Origin: Maritimibacter sp.
GTDB lineage: Bacteria > Pseudomonadota > Alphaproteobacteria > Rhodobacterales > Rhodobacteraceae
Length of the DNA stretch: 45,962 bases
Assembly: GCA_002701395.1 (NCBI GenBank)
Contig: NZVC01000043.1
Location: 15,732-61,693 of the forward strand
Direction of reading: 5' to 3'
Below the pieces are notes generated by a model that was not told where the DNA came from, ran no database searches, and saw only the letters and a list, made by a program, of their open reading frames with translations. Shown here piece after piece: positions 17,501 through 23,741 of the stretch. The translations under genes were made by a program, and so were the position numbers. Every line of letters starts with the position of its first letter. Position 1 is the stretch's first letter.

Positions 17501-18004
17501 GTGGCCAAGGGCTATCACAAGCTGCTGGCCTACAAGGACGAATACGAGGTCGCCCGGATGCATCTGGAGACCGAGGCGAAGGCGCGCGAGTCCTTCGATG
17601 GCGATTTCCGCATGTCCTTCCACCTTGCCCCGCCGATCATGGCCAAGACCGGCAAGGACGGGCGTCCCGAAAAGCGGCAGTTCGGCCCCGGGATGATGCG
17701 CGGGTTCCGCATCCTGTCGAAGATGAAGGTTCTGCGCGGCACGCCCTTCGACCCGTTCGGCCGTCTGCCGGAACGCAAGATGGAGCGGGCGCTGATCAAG
17801 CAGTACGAAGCCGATATGGCCCTGCTGCTGGAACAGGGCGACCGTAACCCCGAGGCGGCGGTGGCGCTTGCCGAGCTTCCCCTGCAAATCCGCGGCTATG
17901 GCCCGGTGAAAGAGGCGAACGAGGCGAAGGCGGCCAAGCGGCGCGAAGAGCTGCTGGATGCGCTGAAGCGCGGCGACGATGGCTATAAGCAGGCGGCCGA
18001 GTAA
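14591..18004 (+). CDS. Indolepyruvate (arylpyruvate) ferredoxin oxidoreductase, fused alpha-beta type
   Basis: This 1137-residue single-chain enzyme oxidatively decarboxylates aryl pyruvates to aryl-acetyl-CoA, reducing ferredoxin. The N-terminal part begins with the thiamine-enzyme motif GYVTGYRGSPLGAVD (~44-58). A cysteine motif reads YYCAGCPHNSSTK (~432-444). A ferredoxin-like CEGCGDCGVQSNC begins near residue 633, with a second set CNKDFSCLKGFCPSF after it. The gamma domain starts at GVGGTGVVTIGAV (~719) with MEMAGLAQKGGAVHIH after it. It starts ATG after GAGAGG. Divergence from a LysR gene with a shared dyad suggests induction by its substrate. It may feed phenylacetyl-CoA to a paa pathway; a PaaG-like gene lies 8 kb away, but no other paa genes are present. 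Confidence 0.93.
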   Translation: MRQDVTLHDRFDLEKSPVLLNGTQALVRLLLMQKARDRAAGLNTAGYVTGYRGSPLGAVDMTMARAKDALEASDIKFQPGLNEDLAATALWGTQQAELRGEGRFDGVFGLWYGKGPGVDRSGDVMRHANMAGSSRNGGVIMALGDDHTGESSTVCHQSDWAAVDAYIPVLSPAGVQEILDFGLYSYALSRFSGLWTGLKLIKDTVETTAVVDGRPDRMSFVLPEFDLPDGGLNIRLGDHWNPQEQRMTDYKRYAAEAFARANGIDRRVWGKPGAKIGFVAAGKNWLDLVHALTLLGIDEAEAERLGITTYKVGQTWPMDMKGFHDWAEGLDLIVVVEEKRKLIEVQIKEAIFDDRRGRRVYGGHKGGAGGMHSEELFPVHYALDPVMIAEKLGDILIEEGRGTDRIRAGLQTILDAKKADNAEEIAARLPYYCAGCPHNSSTKVPDGSRAYAGIGCHFMAQWMDRETAGFTHMGAEGANWVGEAPFSTTDHVFQNLGDGTYNHSGVQAIRFALMAGTNITYKILYNDAVAMTGGQANDGGLQADQIVRELVAMGVRNVAVVYDEKEDVDKSAFPKGVPIHERDALPEVQKTFAGYKGVSAIVYIQTCAAEKRRRRKRGTFPDIDKRVFINTDVCEGCGDCGVQSNCVAIVPEETELGRKRAIDQSSCNKDFSCLKGFCPSFVTLEGATPKKAATVELDTGELPEPQIGTIDGTHNIVITGVGGTGVVTIGAVMAMAAHLDGKAAGMMEMAGLAQKGGAVHIHCRIAETPEAITAIRVATGEADALIGGDLVVSAGAKTLGLTKTGRTGAVVNSHEIMTGDFTRNTEFRLPIDRLSVALEARMRDRLSLFDATDLAKAAMGDTIFSNMIVFGAAWQRGFVPISLEAILRAIEMNGAAAERNKRAFEIGRWAVLNPEEAATLSHPKVVALPKSLDDKIAFRADQLVKYQSGRLAAKYRKAVERFEDPKLREAVAKGYHKLLAYKDEYEVARMHLETEAKARESFDGDFRMSFHLAPPIMAKTGKDGRPEKRQFGPGMMRGFRILSKMKVLRGTPFDPFGRLPERKMERALIKQYEADMALLLEQGDRNPEAAVALAELPLQIRGYGPVKEANEAKAAKRREELLDALKRGDDGYKQAAE

Positions 18005-18099
18005 CCGTCGATCTGTCATCATATCGTTGCGCGGGCGTCACATGATGCGCGGTGCGGGAAGGGCGTTCCAGTCCTTCCCGGCCAACCAGAGGACCGCGC

Positions 18100-18978
18100 A
18101 TGGCCACCACCCGTCACATCGCCCGCGACATCAGCTATGCCAGTTCGGCCCGCACCAAAAGCGGCCGGGCGGTCATCCGCCTGTTGGAGAACGCGACTGG
18201 CCGGATGCACCTGATCCGTCGGGCGCGGGGCTATGACCGCGAGGTCGCGAACGGGCGCGATTTCTGGCAGGTCATGGTCGACCGCTACGGACTAAGCCTT
18301 GATGTGGTTTCGGGCAGCCTGAACAACATTCCGGCGCAGGGGCCGCTGATCCTGATCTCGAACCATCCCTACGGCATCCTCGACGGGCTGATGATGGGCC
18401 ATATCCTGAGCCTTGCGCGCGGGGATTTCCGCATCCTCGCGCACCGGGTGTTTCGCAAAGCGGAAGAGCTGAACCGCGTGATTCTGCCGGTGGCGTTCGA
18501 CGAGACGAAAGACGCCGTGCGCCAGAACGTCGAGACCCGGCGGACCGCGCTGGACTATCTGTCGGCGGGCGGCGCCATCGGGGTGTTTCCGGGCGGGACG
18601 GTCGCGACCGCGCCCAAGCCGTTCGGGCAGCCGCTGGACCCGCTGTGGCGCGGCTTTACCGCAAAAATGATCGCAAAATCGGATGCGGCCGTGGTGCCGG
18701 TCTATTTTGACGGTCACAACTCGCGCCTGTTCCAGATCGCCAGCCACCTGCACTACACTTTGCGGATGGCGCTGCTGATCAACGAGTTCCGGATGCGCGT
18801 CGACGATCCGGTGCGGATCGCGGTCGGCGAACCGATCCCGAGGGCGGAACTTGACCGCTATCGCGACAATCCGAAATCGATGATGGATTTTCTTCGCAAG
18901 CGGACGTATGCCCTGTCCCCACGACCGCTCAGATCCACCGGATACGGGTTCGAGTTCGAGGAAAAGTATCGCGCTTAG
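18100..18978 (+). CDS. PlsC-type lysophospholipid acyltransferase family protein
   Basis: The 292-residue protein carries the acyltransferase blocks of the glycerolphosphate acyltransferase superfamily: [10 protein letters not shown] (His89, Asp95) as block I and [13 protein letters not shown] (~158-170) in the place of the usual FPEGT block. A block reading [12 protein letters not shown] follows. It should acylate a lysophospholipid or related acceptor at the inner membrane. Roseobacters use relatives such as OlsA in ornithine lipid synthesis, but the substrate cannot be assigned here. The start at 18100 ([10 protein letters not shown]) follows AGAGGA; the upstream in-frame codons contain a CGGGAAGG/CCTTCCCG hairpin (18055-18080) and are unlikely to be coding. 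It precedes murI by 14 bases, probably as an operon. Confidence 0.85.
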   Translation: MATTRHIARDISYASSARTKSGRAVIRLLENATGRMHLIRRARGYDREVANGRDFWQVMVDRYGLSLDVVSGSLNNIPAQGPLILISNHPYGILDGLMMGHILSLARGDFRILAHRVFRKAEELNRVILPVAFDETKDAVRQNVETRRTALDYLSAGGAIGVFPGGTVATAPKPFGQPLDPLWRGFTAKMIAKSDAAVVPVYFDGHNSRLFQIASHLHYTLRMALLINEFRMRVDDPVRIAVGEPIPRAELDRYRDNPKSMMDFLRKRTYALSPRPLRSTGYGFEFEEKYRA

Positions 18979-18992
18979 GGCAGGGCAACGCA

Positions 18993-19805
18993 TTGGCCGT
19001 CGGGATTTTCGATAGCGGGCTTGGGGGCCTGACCGTACTGGACGCCGTCACGCGGGCGATGCCCGATGTGCCGTTCGTCTATTACGGCGACAACATCAAC
19101 ACGCCGTACGGTGTGCGTGACCCCGAGGACATCTACCAACTGACCACGCAGGGCGTGCAGCGGCTGTTCGATGCGGGCTGCAACCTTGTGATCCTTGCCT
19201 GCAACACCGCCAGCGCCGCCGCGCTGCGCCGGATGCAGGAAGGCTGGGTGCCGCGCGACAAGCGGGTGCTGGGTGTCTTCGTGCCGCTGATCGAGTCGCT
19301 GACCGAACGCCAGTGGGGCGACAACAGCCCCCCGCGCGAGGTCAAGGTAAAGCACGTCGCCCTGTTCGCGACCCCGGCCACCGTCCGCAGCCGGGCCTTC
19401 CAGCGCGAGCTGGCGTTCCGCGCCATCGGTGTCGACGTCGAGGCGCAAAGCTGCGGTGGCGTGGTCGACGCGATCGAAGAAGGCGACATGATCCTTGCAG
19501 AGGCGCTGGTGCGGTCGCATGTCGACGCGCTTTTGCGCAAGATGCCCGACCCCGACGCGGCGGTTCTGGGCTGCACGCATTACCCGCTGGTCGAGGATGT
19601 GTTCCGCGATGCGCTGGGAGCGGGTGTCGATGTTTACAGCCAACCCCAACTGGTTGCGGCAAGCCTTGCCGACTATCTTGGCCGGCACCCCGAGATGAAG
19701 GGCGAAGGCACCGAGTCGCTGTTCCTGACCACGGGCGATCCGCGCAAAGTGTCGAACCAGGCGACGCGATTTTTGCGACGAAAGATCGGATTCACATCCG
19801 CGTAG
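18993..19805 (+). CDS. murI: Glutamate racemase
   Basis: This 270-residue enzyme supplies D-glutamate for peptidoglycan. The catalytic cysteines are Cys70 (LACNTASA) and Cys194 (GCTHYPL), and the N-terminal motif [13 protein letters not shown] carries Asp7-Ser8. [11 protein letters not shown] (~30-40) is the family's substrate loop. It starts at TTG, 9 bases after GGGCAGGG, and lies 14 bases after the acyltransferase stop. Full length and intact; this is a cytoplasmic cofactor-independent enzyme. No terminator is obvious before the VPLPA-CTERM gene. Confidence 0.95.
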   Translation: MAVGIFDSGLGGLTVLDAVTRAMPDVPFVYYGDNINTPYGVRDPEDIYQLTTQGVQRLFDAGCNLVILACNTASAAALRRMQEGWVPRDKRVLGVFVPLIESLTERQWGDNSPPREVKVKHVALFATPATVRSRAFQRELAFRAIGVDVEAQSCGGVVDAIEEGDMILAEALVRSHVDALLRKMPDPDAAVLGCTHYPLVEDVFRDALGAGVDVYSQPQLVAASLADYLGRHPEMKGEGTESLFLTTGDPRKVSNQATRFLRRKIGFTSA

Positions 19806-19933
19806 CCGGATTGTTTCCTTGTTACGCTACGTAGAAACCGCCGACCCTTACGCGGGGCGTCAGCGTTCCATAGATCGGCATCAAGCGAATGCGTGCCCGG
19901 GGTGGGAGCGCCGCCTGTTTAGGAATTCTTGAT

Positions 19934-20527
19934 ATGCTGGGCTTCAAGCCACTGCCAGTGACCGCACTGGCGTTCTCATTGACCATTGCCGCGTCCGCCG
20001 GGCACGCCGTTACCGTGACCGAAGCCGACGTGGGCGAATTCTCGTCCGACTGGTCCGCGCCGACGGTTCTTGAGCCGGGGGTGACCTCTGTCATCGGCAC
20101 CGGTGCCGGCAACCAGTTCGACATCCTGTTCCTCAGCGGTCTTGCCACGGGTGCACAGACGCTGTCCTTCAGCTTCGAGGGCCCGTCGGGCGCGGATTAT
20201 TCGTACTCTGCCGGGGGCAGCATCCGTTATAGCGAAACGCCCTTCCAATGGGGTTGGGACGGTCAGAACGGCGGCGATTTCGCCACCACCTATTACGACC
20301 TGAACGACAGCCTCGAGATCATGCTGGGCGATGCGTTCGGGGGTGAGCTGTACCTTGCGATGTACTTCACCCACGGCACGGATCTGGCCTACAACTTCAG
20401 CTCCAACAAGCCGGCCTCGACCCCGGCCGCCGAGGCCAGCGCTGTGCCCGTGCCCGCCGCCGGCCTGATGCTGGGCGGTGCGCTTGCGCTGTTCGGCGCC
20501 GCTGCTGCCCGACGCCGACGTCGCTGA
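19934..20527 (+). CDS. VPLPA-CTERM surface/exported protein
   Basis: The 197-residue protein has an N-terminal signal peptide (LPVTALAFSLTIAASAGHA, cleavage near residue 25) and a C-terminal sorting signal. The signal comprises AVPVPAAGLMLGGALALFG, one membrane helix, then a run of Ala and six arginines. This is the VPLPA-CTERM type recognised by exosortases in marine proteobacteria, which process the protein for surface or extracellular-matrix export. The middle is Gly/Asp/aromatic-rich beta-type sequence with no catalytic motif that I recognise. The start at ATG 19934 was preferred because it puts the signal peptide at the N-terminus; the upstream codons add an improbable charged prefix. 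No exosortase gene is in the window. A terminator follows directly. Confidence 0.85.
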   Translation: MLGFKPLPVTALAFSLTIAASAGHAVTVTEADVGEFSSDWSAPTVLEPGVTSVIGTGAGNQFDILFLSGLATGAQTLSFSFEGPSGADYSYSAGGSIRYSETPFQWGWDGQNGGDFATTYYDLNDSLEIMLGDAFGGELYLAMYFTHGTDLAYNFSSNKPASTPAAEASAVPVPAAGLMLGGALALFGAAAARRRRR

Positions 20528-20535
20528 TCGAAGCC

Positions 20536-20563
20536 GCCGGGGCATCGGCCCCGGCCTTCTTCA
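20536..20563 (+). terminator. Intrinsic terminator of the VPLPA-CTERM gene
   Basis: GCCGGGGC (20536-20543) and GCCCCGGC (20548-20555) form a perfect 8-bp stem with an ATCG loop, 8 bases after the stop, followed by CTTCTTC. Confidence 0.75.
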
Positions 20564-20644
20564 GGCCGACGCGGCGAGGCAGATTCCGGTTGAATCCTGT
20601 CCCTCGCTCGCCCATCAACTGGACAACTTTGCGAGGGCAGGATC

Positions 20645-21673
20645 ATGACCCATAACATCGCCATTCTCGGGGCTTCCGGATACACCGGGGCCGAACTTGT
20701 CAGGCTGATCGCGACGCATCCGTCGTTCCGGATCGCCGCGCTGTCCGCCGACCGTAAGGCCGGCATGAAGATGGCCGAGGTGTATCCGCACCTGCGCCAT
20801 CTCGATTTGCCGGACCTTGTCACCATTGACCAGATCGATTTCTCGAAGATCGACCTGTGTTTCTGCGCACTTCCCCACGCAACATCTCAGGCGGTCATCA
20901 AGGGCTTGCCAGCCGATGTTAAAGTGGTCGACCTGTCCGCCGACTTCCGGCTGCGCGACCCGGATGCCTATCAGAAATGGTATGGCCAGCCCCATGCCGC
21001 GACCGAGCTGCAGAAACAGGCCGTCTATGGCCTGACCGAGTTCTACCGGGACGAGATCCGCACGGCGCGGCTGGTCGCGGGCACCGGCTGCAACGCCGCC
21101 ACGGGGCAGTTCGCCCTGCGGCCGCTGATCTCTGCCGGGGTGATCGACCTTGACGAAATCATCGTCGACCTGAAGGCCGCGGCCTCGGGGGCCGGGCGGT
21201 CGCTGAAGGAACACCTGCTGGCGGCAGAGATGGACGAGAACGTGCTTGGCTATTCGCTGGGCGGCAAGCACCGGCATCTGGGCGAGTTCGATCAGGAATT
21301 CTCGAAGCTGGCCGGGCGCAAGGTCGAGATCCAGTTCACGCCGCACCTGATCCCCGCGACGCGGGGCATCCTGCTGACCGCCTACGTAAAGGGCGATCCG
21401 CAAGCCATTCAGAATGCGATGGAAACGGCCTATGCCAACGAGCCGTTCATCGAGGTTCTGCCGTTCGGCACCGCCCCGGCGATGAAGCATGTGCGCGGCT
21501 CGAACTTCTGCCACATCGGCGTTGTTGCCGACCGGCGCGAGGGGCGCGCGATCGTCATCGCGACGCTGGACAACCTGTGCAAGGGGTCTTCCGGGCAGGC
21601 GATCCAGAACGCGAACCTGATGCTGGGCGAGGAAGAAACCGCCGGGCTGATGCTGGCGCCGCTGTATCCGTAA
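20645..21673 (+). CDS. argC: N-acetyl-gamma-glutamyl-phosphate reductase
   Basis: This 342-residue enzyme reduces N-acetylglutamyl phosphate with NADPH in arginine synthesis. The nucleotide motif [14 protein letters not shown] lies at 8-21 and the catalytic Cys149 is in [27 protein letters not shown] and the C-terminal [17 protein letters not shown] are typical of the family. It starts ATG after GGGCAGGATC. The stop codon overlaps a 16-bp perfect palindrome (21672-21687). It is followed 75 bases later by ccmE, so it may be read together with the cytochrome genes, though the two pathways are unrelated. Confidence 0.96.
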   Translation: MTHNIAILGASGYTGAELVRLIATHPSFRIAALSADRKAGMKMAEVYPHLRHLDLPDLVTIDQIDFSKIDLCFCALPHATSQAVIKGLPADVKVVDLSADFRLRDPDAYQKWYGQPHAATELQKQAVYGLTEFYRDEIRTARLVAGTGCNAATGQFALRPLISAGVIDLDEIIVDLKAAASGAGRSLKEHLLAAEMDENVLGYSLGGKHRHLGEFDQEFSKLAGRKVEIQFTPHLIPATRGILLTAYVKGDPQAIQNAMETAYANEPFIEVLPFGTAPAMKHVRGSNFCHIGVVADRREGRAIVIATLDNLCKGSSGQAIQNANLMLGEEETAGLMLAPLYP

Positions 21674-21687
21674 CGCAAATTTGCGTT
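21672..21687. repeat. 16-bp perfect palindrome at the argC stop
   Basis: AACGCAAATTTGCGTT is perfectly self-complementary and overlaps the argC TAA. Its 12-base core CGCAAATTTGCG occurs again inside glgB (34832-34843). There is no U-tract after it, so it is not a standard terminator; it may bind a protein or form a small hairpin. Confidence 0.6.
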
Positions 21688-21748
21688 GGATCAACGTTTG
21701 CCCCGGCGGCTTGGGTGATACAGTCCGCGGCGACTGTGGAGACATGCG

Positions 21749-22201
21749 ATGGCCGGACTGAAAAACCTCAAGAAGCGACGCCGCGTGCAGGTGATCCTTG
21801 TCGCGGCGGTCGCGCTTGCGCTGTCGACCGCGATGATCGGCTACGCCATGCGCGACGGCATCAACTTCTTCCGCGCCCCCAGCCAGGTGGCAGAGGAACC
21901 CCCGGCGCCGAACGAGACCTTCCGCCTTGGCGGGCTGGTCGAGGACGGCACATTGGTGCGCGGGCAGGGTGAAACCATCACCTTCAGCGTGACCGACGGC
22001 GGTGCGTCGATCCCGGTGGCCTACACCGGGGTGCTGCCCGACCTGTTCGAAGAGGGCCAAGGCATGGTCGGCACCGGCCGTCTGATCGACGGCGTGTTCC
22101 AAGCGACCGAGATCCTTGCCAAGCACGACGAGACCTACATGCCGAAAGAGGTCATCGACGCGCTGAAGGAACAGGGCGTTTACGAAGACCCGAACGGTTA
22201 G
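21749..22201 (+). CDS. ccmE: Cytochrome c maturation heme chaperone CcmE
   Basis: This 150-residue periplasmic heme chaperone is anchored by an N-terminal helix (~13-33, VQVILVAAVALALSTAMIGY). It carries the covalent heme site His126 in LAKHDETYMP with Tyr130 nearby. CcmE accepts heme from CcmABCD and hands it to the CcmF/CcmH lyase for attachment to apocytochromes c. It is full length. It starts ATG after GGAGACATGCG. Unusually for a ccm locus, it is separated from ccmF by three lysis genes on the same strand. A weak ACGG/CCGT hairpin with a T-tract (about 22195-22214) overlaps its stop and could reduce read-through into them. Confidence 0.95.
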   Translation: MAGLKNLKKRRRVQVILVAAVALALSTAMIGYAMRDGINFFRAPSQVAEEPPAPNETFRLGGLVEDGTLVRGQGETITFSVTDGGASIPVAYTGVLPDLFEEGQGMVGTGRLIDGVFQATEILAKHDETYMPKEVIDALKEQGVYEDPNG

Positions 22202-22212
22202 CTTCCGTCTTT

Positions 22213-22227
22213 TTAACGCGTATTCAA
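22213..22227. promoter_or_regulatory. CtrA-like site before the lysis cassette
   Basis: TTAA (22213-22216), exactly 7 bases, TCAA (22224-22227): one mismatch from the CtrA consensus TTAA-N7-TTAA. It lies 40 bases upstream of the muramidase start, in the only gap between ccmE and the cassette. CtrA controls gene-transfer-agent production and release in Rhodobacter capsulatus, so the site is meaningful by context; binding is not shown. Confidence 0.45.
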
Positions 22228-22267
22228 CATCCTCCGCCGCGCATCCAGTTTCGTGCGGGGGAAGACC

Positions 22268-22879
22268 ATGCGCTCGGTTGAAGAGATAGCGGACGAGATC
22301 ATCGCCCGCGAAGGCGGTTACGTAAACGATCCCGATGATCCGGGCGGGCCGACGAATTTCGGCGTGACGCTTGGCACGTTGCGCGGCCTTCGGATCGACA
22401 CCGACGGCGACGGCGACACGGATATCGAGGACGTCCGGCGGCTGACCCGCGCACAGGCGCGCGAGATCTTCGTCAAAGATTATTTCCACCGCCCCGGCAT
22501 CGGGCAGATGCCCGAGCCGCTGCAGCCCAGCCTGTTCGACATGTATGTCAACGCGGGCTCGAACGCGGTGCGCATCCTGCAGCGGCTGCTGAACGACATG
22601 GGCCATCGGCTGGCCGTCGACGGCGCCATCGGTCCACGGACCGTCGAGGCCGCGCAGATCGCTCACGCCAGCGCCCCGCGTCACCTGTCGGACGCCTACG
22701 GCATCGCGCGGCGCAATTATTACTATGCGCTGGCCGACCGTCGCCCGGCGAGCCGCAAGTTCGCGCGGCGGCGGGACGGCGGCAAGGGCGGGTGGATTCT
22801 GCGGGCCGAGGAGTTCATCTCGCCCCGTTACCGCCTCAGCGACGCCGAGCATCGCCAAAGGACCGCCGGATGGGACTGA
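22268..22879 (+). CDS. Holin-associated N-acetylmuramidase (GH108), GTA-type endolysin
   Basis: The 203-residue protein begins with the GH108 catalytic region: REGGYVNDPDDPGGPTNFGV (14-33), where Glu15 is the expected catalytic acid. An insertion reading TDGDGDTDIEDV resembles a calcium-binding loop. The C-terminal half (~95-150, NAGSNAVRILQRLLND, VDGAIGPRTVEAA) looks like a peptidoglycan-binding domain. It should cut murein glycan chains once a holin gives it access. There is no signal peptide, so export depends on the holin. The ATG at 22268 follows GGGGGAAG; an in-frame GTG at 22253 is an alternative. The stop overlaps the holin start (10 bases). Similar endolysin/holin pairs release gene transfer agents in Rhodobacter capsulatus. 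Confidence 0.9.
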   Translation: MRSVEEIADEIIAREGGYVNDPDDPGGPTNFGVTLGTLRGLRIDTDGDGDTDIEDVRRLTRAQAREIFVKDYFHRPGIGQMPEPLQPSLFDMYVNAGSNAVRILQRLLNDMGHRLAVDGAIGPRTVEAAQIAHASAPRHLSDAYGIARRNYYYALADRRPASRKFARRRDGGKGGWILRAEEFISPRYRLSDAEHRQRTAGWD

Positions 22880-23430
22880 TCGAGGGGACGCTCGACACCA
22901 TGTTCGGCGGGGGCCGCAACGTTGTGCGCGACACTGTCGAGGTGTTCCGCGAGAACGCCGAGGCCGCCGGACAGCGCGAGGCCCAGTTGCGCGGCGCGAC
23001 GCTGGACCAGTTCGCGGCGGAATTCGCGGTGCCGCGCCGGGGGCTGTTCGACAGGATGATGGACGGGCTGAACCGGGTGCCGCGCCCTGCGATGGCCTTG
23101 GGAACGCTGGGCTTGATGGTCGCCGCGATGGTCGACCCGATCTGGTTCGCCAGCCGGATGCAGGGAATCGCGCTGGTGCCCGAACCCCTGTGGTGGCTGC
23201 TGGGCGCGATCGTGTCCTTCTATTTCGGCGCGCGGCATCAGGCGAAGGGGCAGGAATTCAACCGCTCGATCGCCGAGACGCTGGCACGCGCCCCGGTGGT
23301 GCAGCGCAACATCGGCGCGCTTCGGGCGCTGGAGTCTGGCTTTGGCTCGGTCGCACCCGCCGCCGACCTTCCCCCCACGGGCGAGGGGCCGAACCCGGCA
23401 CTGGACGCATGGAGGCGCGGCAATGGCTGA
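22870..23430 (+). CDS. Holin of the GTA-release (3TM) type
   Basis: This 186-residue protein has hydrophobic helices at ~76-95 (AMALGTLGLMVAAMVDPIWF) and ~104-120 (LWWLLGAIVSFYFG). They lie between a soluble N-terminus rich in Arg/Glu and a C-terminal tail with Pro/Gly. It matches my memory of the family named for gene-transfer-agent release holins. It overlaps the muramidase gene by 10 bases and the next gene by 8, so the three are translated as a unit. Its job would be to permeabilise the inner membrane so that the endolysin reaches the wall. A third helix is not obvious by eye. Confidence 0.8.
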   Translation: MGLIEGTLDTMFGGGRNVVRDTVEVFRENAEAAGQREAQLRGATLDQFAAEFAVPRRGLFDRMMDGLNRVPRPAMALGTLGLMVAAMVDPIWFASRMQGIALVPEPLWWLLGAIVSFYFGARHQAKGQEFNRSIAETLARAPVVQRNIGALRALESGFGSVAPAADLPPTGEGPNPALDAWRRGNG

Positions 23431-23647
23431 CGTTGCGATCACCGAAGAATGGCGCCGCAGCGTCGAGAAACGCCTGCAAAGCCTTGAATTGCGGGATGCG
23501 GTGGACGAGGTGCACCGCCTGAACGTCGAGGATCGGCTGGGCGGGATAGAAGAGTCGCTGAAGTGGCTTCTGCGGCTGATCGTCGGCGGTTTGGTCACAG
23601 GCGGCATGGCCTATCTGGTGGCCGGGGGCTTCAGCCTTGGCAGTTGA
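23423..23647 (+). CDS. Small coiled-coil/membrane protein of the lysis cassette
   Basis: The 74-residue protein has an amphipathic helical N-terminal half (EEWRRSVEKRLQSLELRDAV, then HRLNVEDRLGGIEESLKWL) and one C-terminal transmembrane helix (LLRLIVGGLVTGGMAYLVAG). This is the layout of phage XhlA/hemolysin-type accessory proteins that act with holins. It starts ATG after GGAGG, inside the holin 3' end (8-base overlap). It probably assists or times lysis. The plain ORF is short but its coupling to the holin and its helix-plus-anchor layout make it credible. Confidence 0.75.
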   Translation: MADVAITEEWRRSVEKRLQSLELRDAVDEVHRLNVEDRLGGIEESLKWLLRLIVGGLVTGGMAYLVAGGFSLGS

Positions 23648-23706
23648 CCGGACGTGCATGTCGCCGCGCGTTCGATAAACCCTTCGCGACAGTTGAACGC
23701 AGGGAA

Positions 23707-23735
23707 TTGGCGGCGAGGCGCATGGCCCCTATAAG
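23707..23735 (+). promoter_or_regulatory. Promoter positioned for a leaderless ccmF mRNA
   Basis: TTGGCG (23707-23712), a 17-base spacer and TATAAG (23730-23735) form a good sigma-70 promoter. The expected start, 6-7 bases after the -10, coincides with the A of the ccmF ATG (23742). No Shine-Dalgarno lies in front of that ATG. Confidence 0.5.
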
Positions 23736-23741
23736 CGGGCT

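Noticed and set aside
14798..18022. A 1074-codon open frame antisense to the oxidoreductase gene
   Set aside because: It mirrors codon structure of a GC-rich gene. Its translation is His/Arg/Val/Gln-rich with no domain, while the plus strand encodes an intact known enzyme.
18055..18080. CGGGAAGG/CCTTCCCG hairpin as terminator of the oxidoreductase gene
   Set aside because: Long 10-base loop and no T-tract; it may only be a structural element before the acyltransferase gene.
20615..22858. A 747-codon minus-strand frame over argC, ccmE and the muramidase
   Set aside because: Spans three unrelated sense genes and shows no domain; artefact of high GC.
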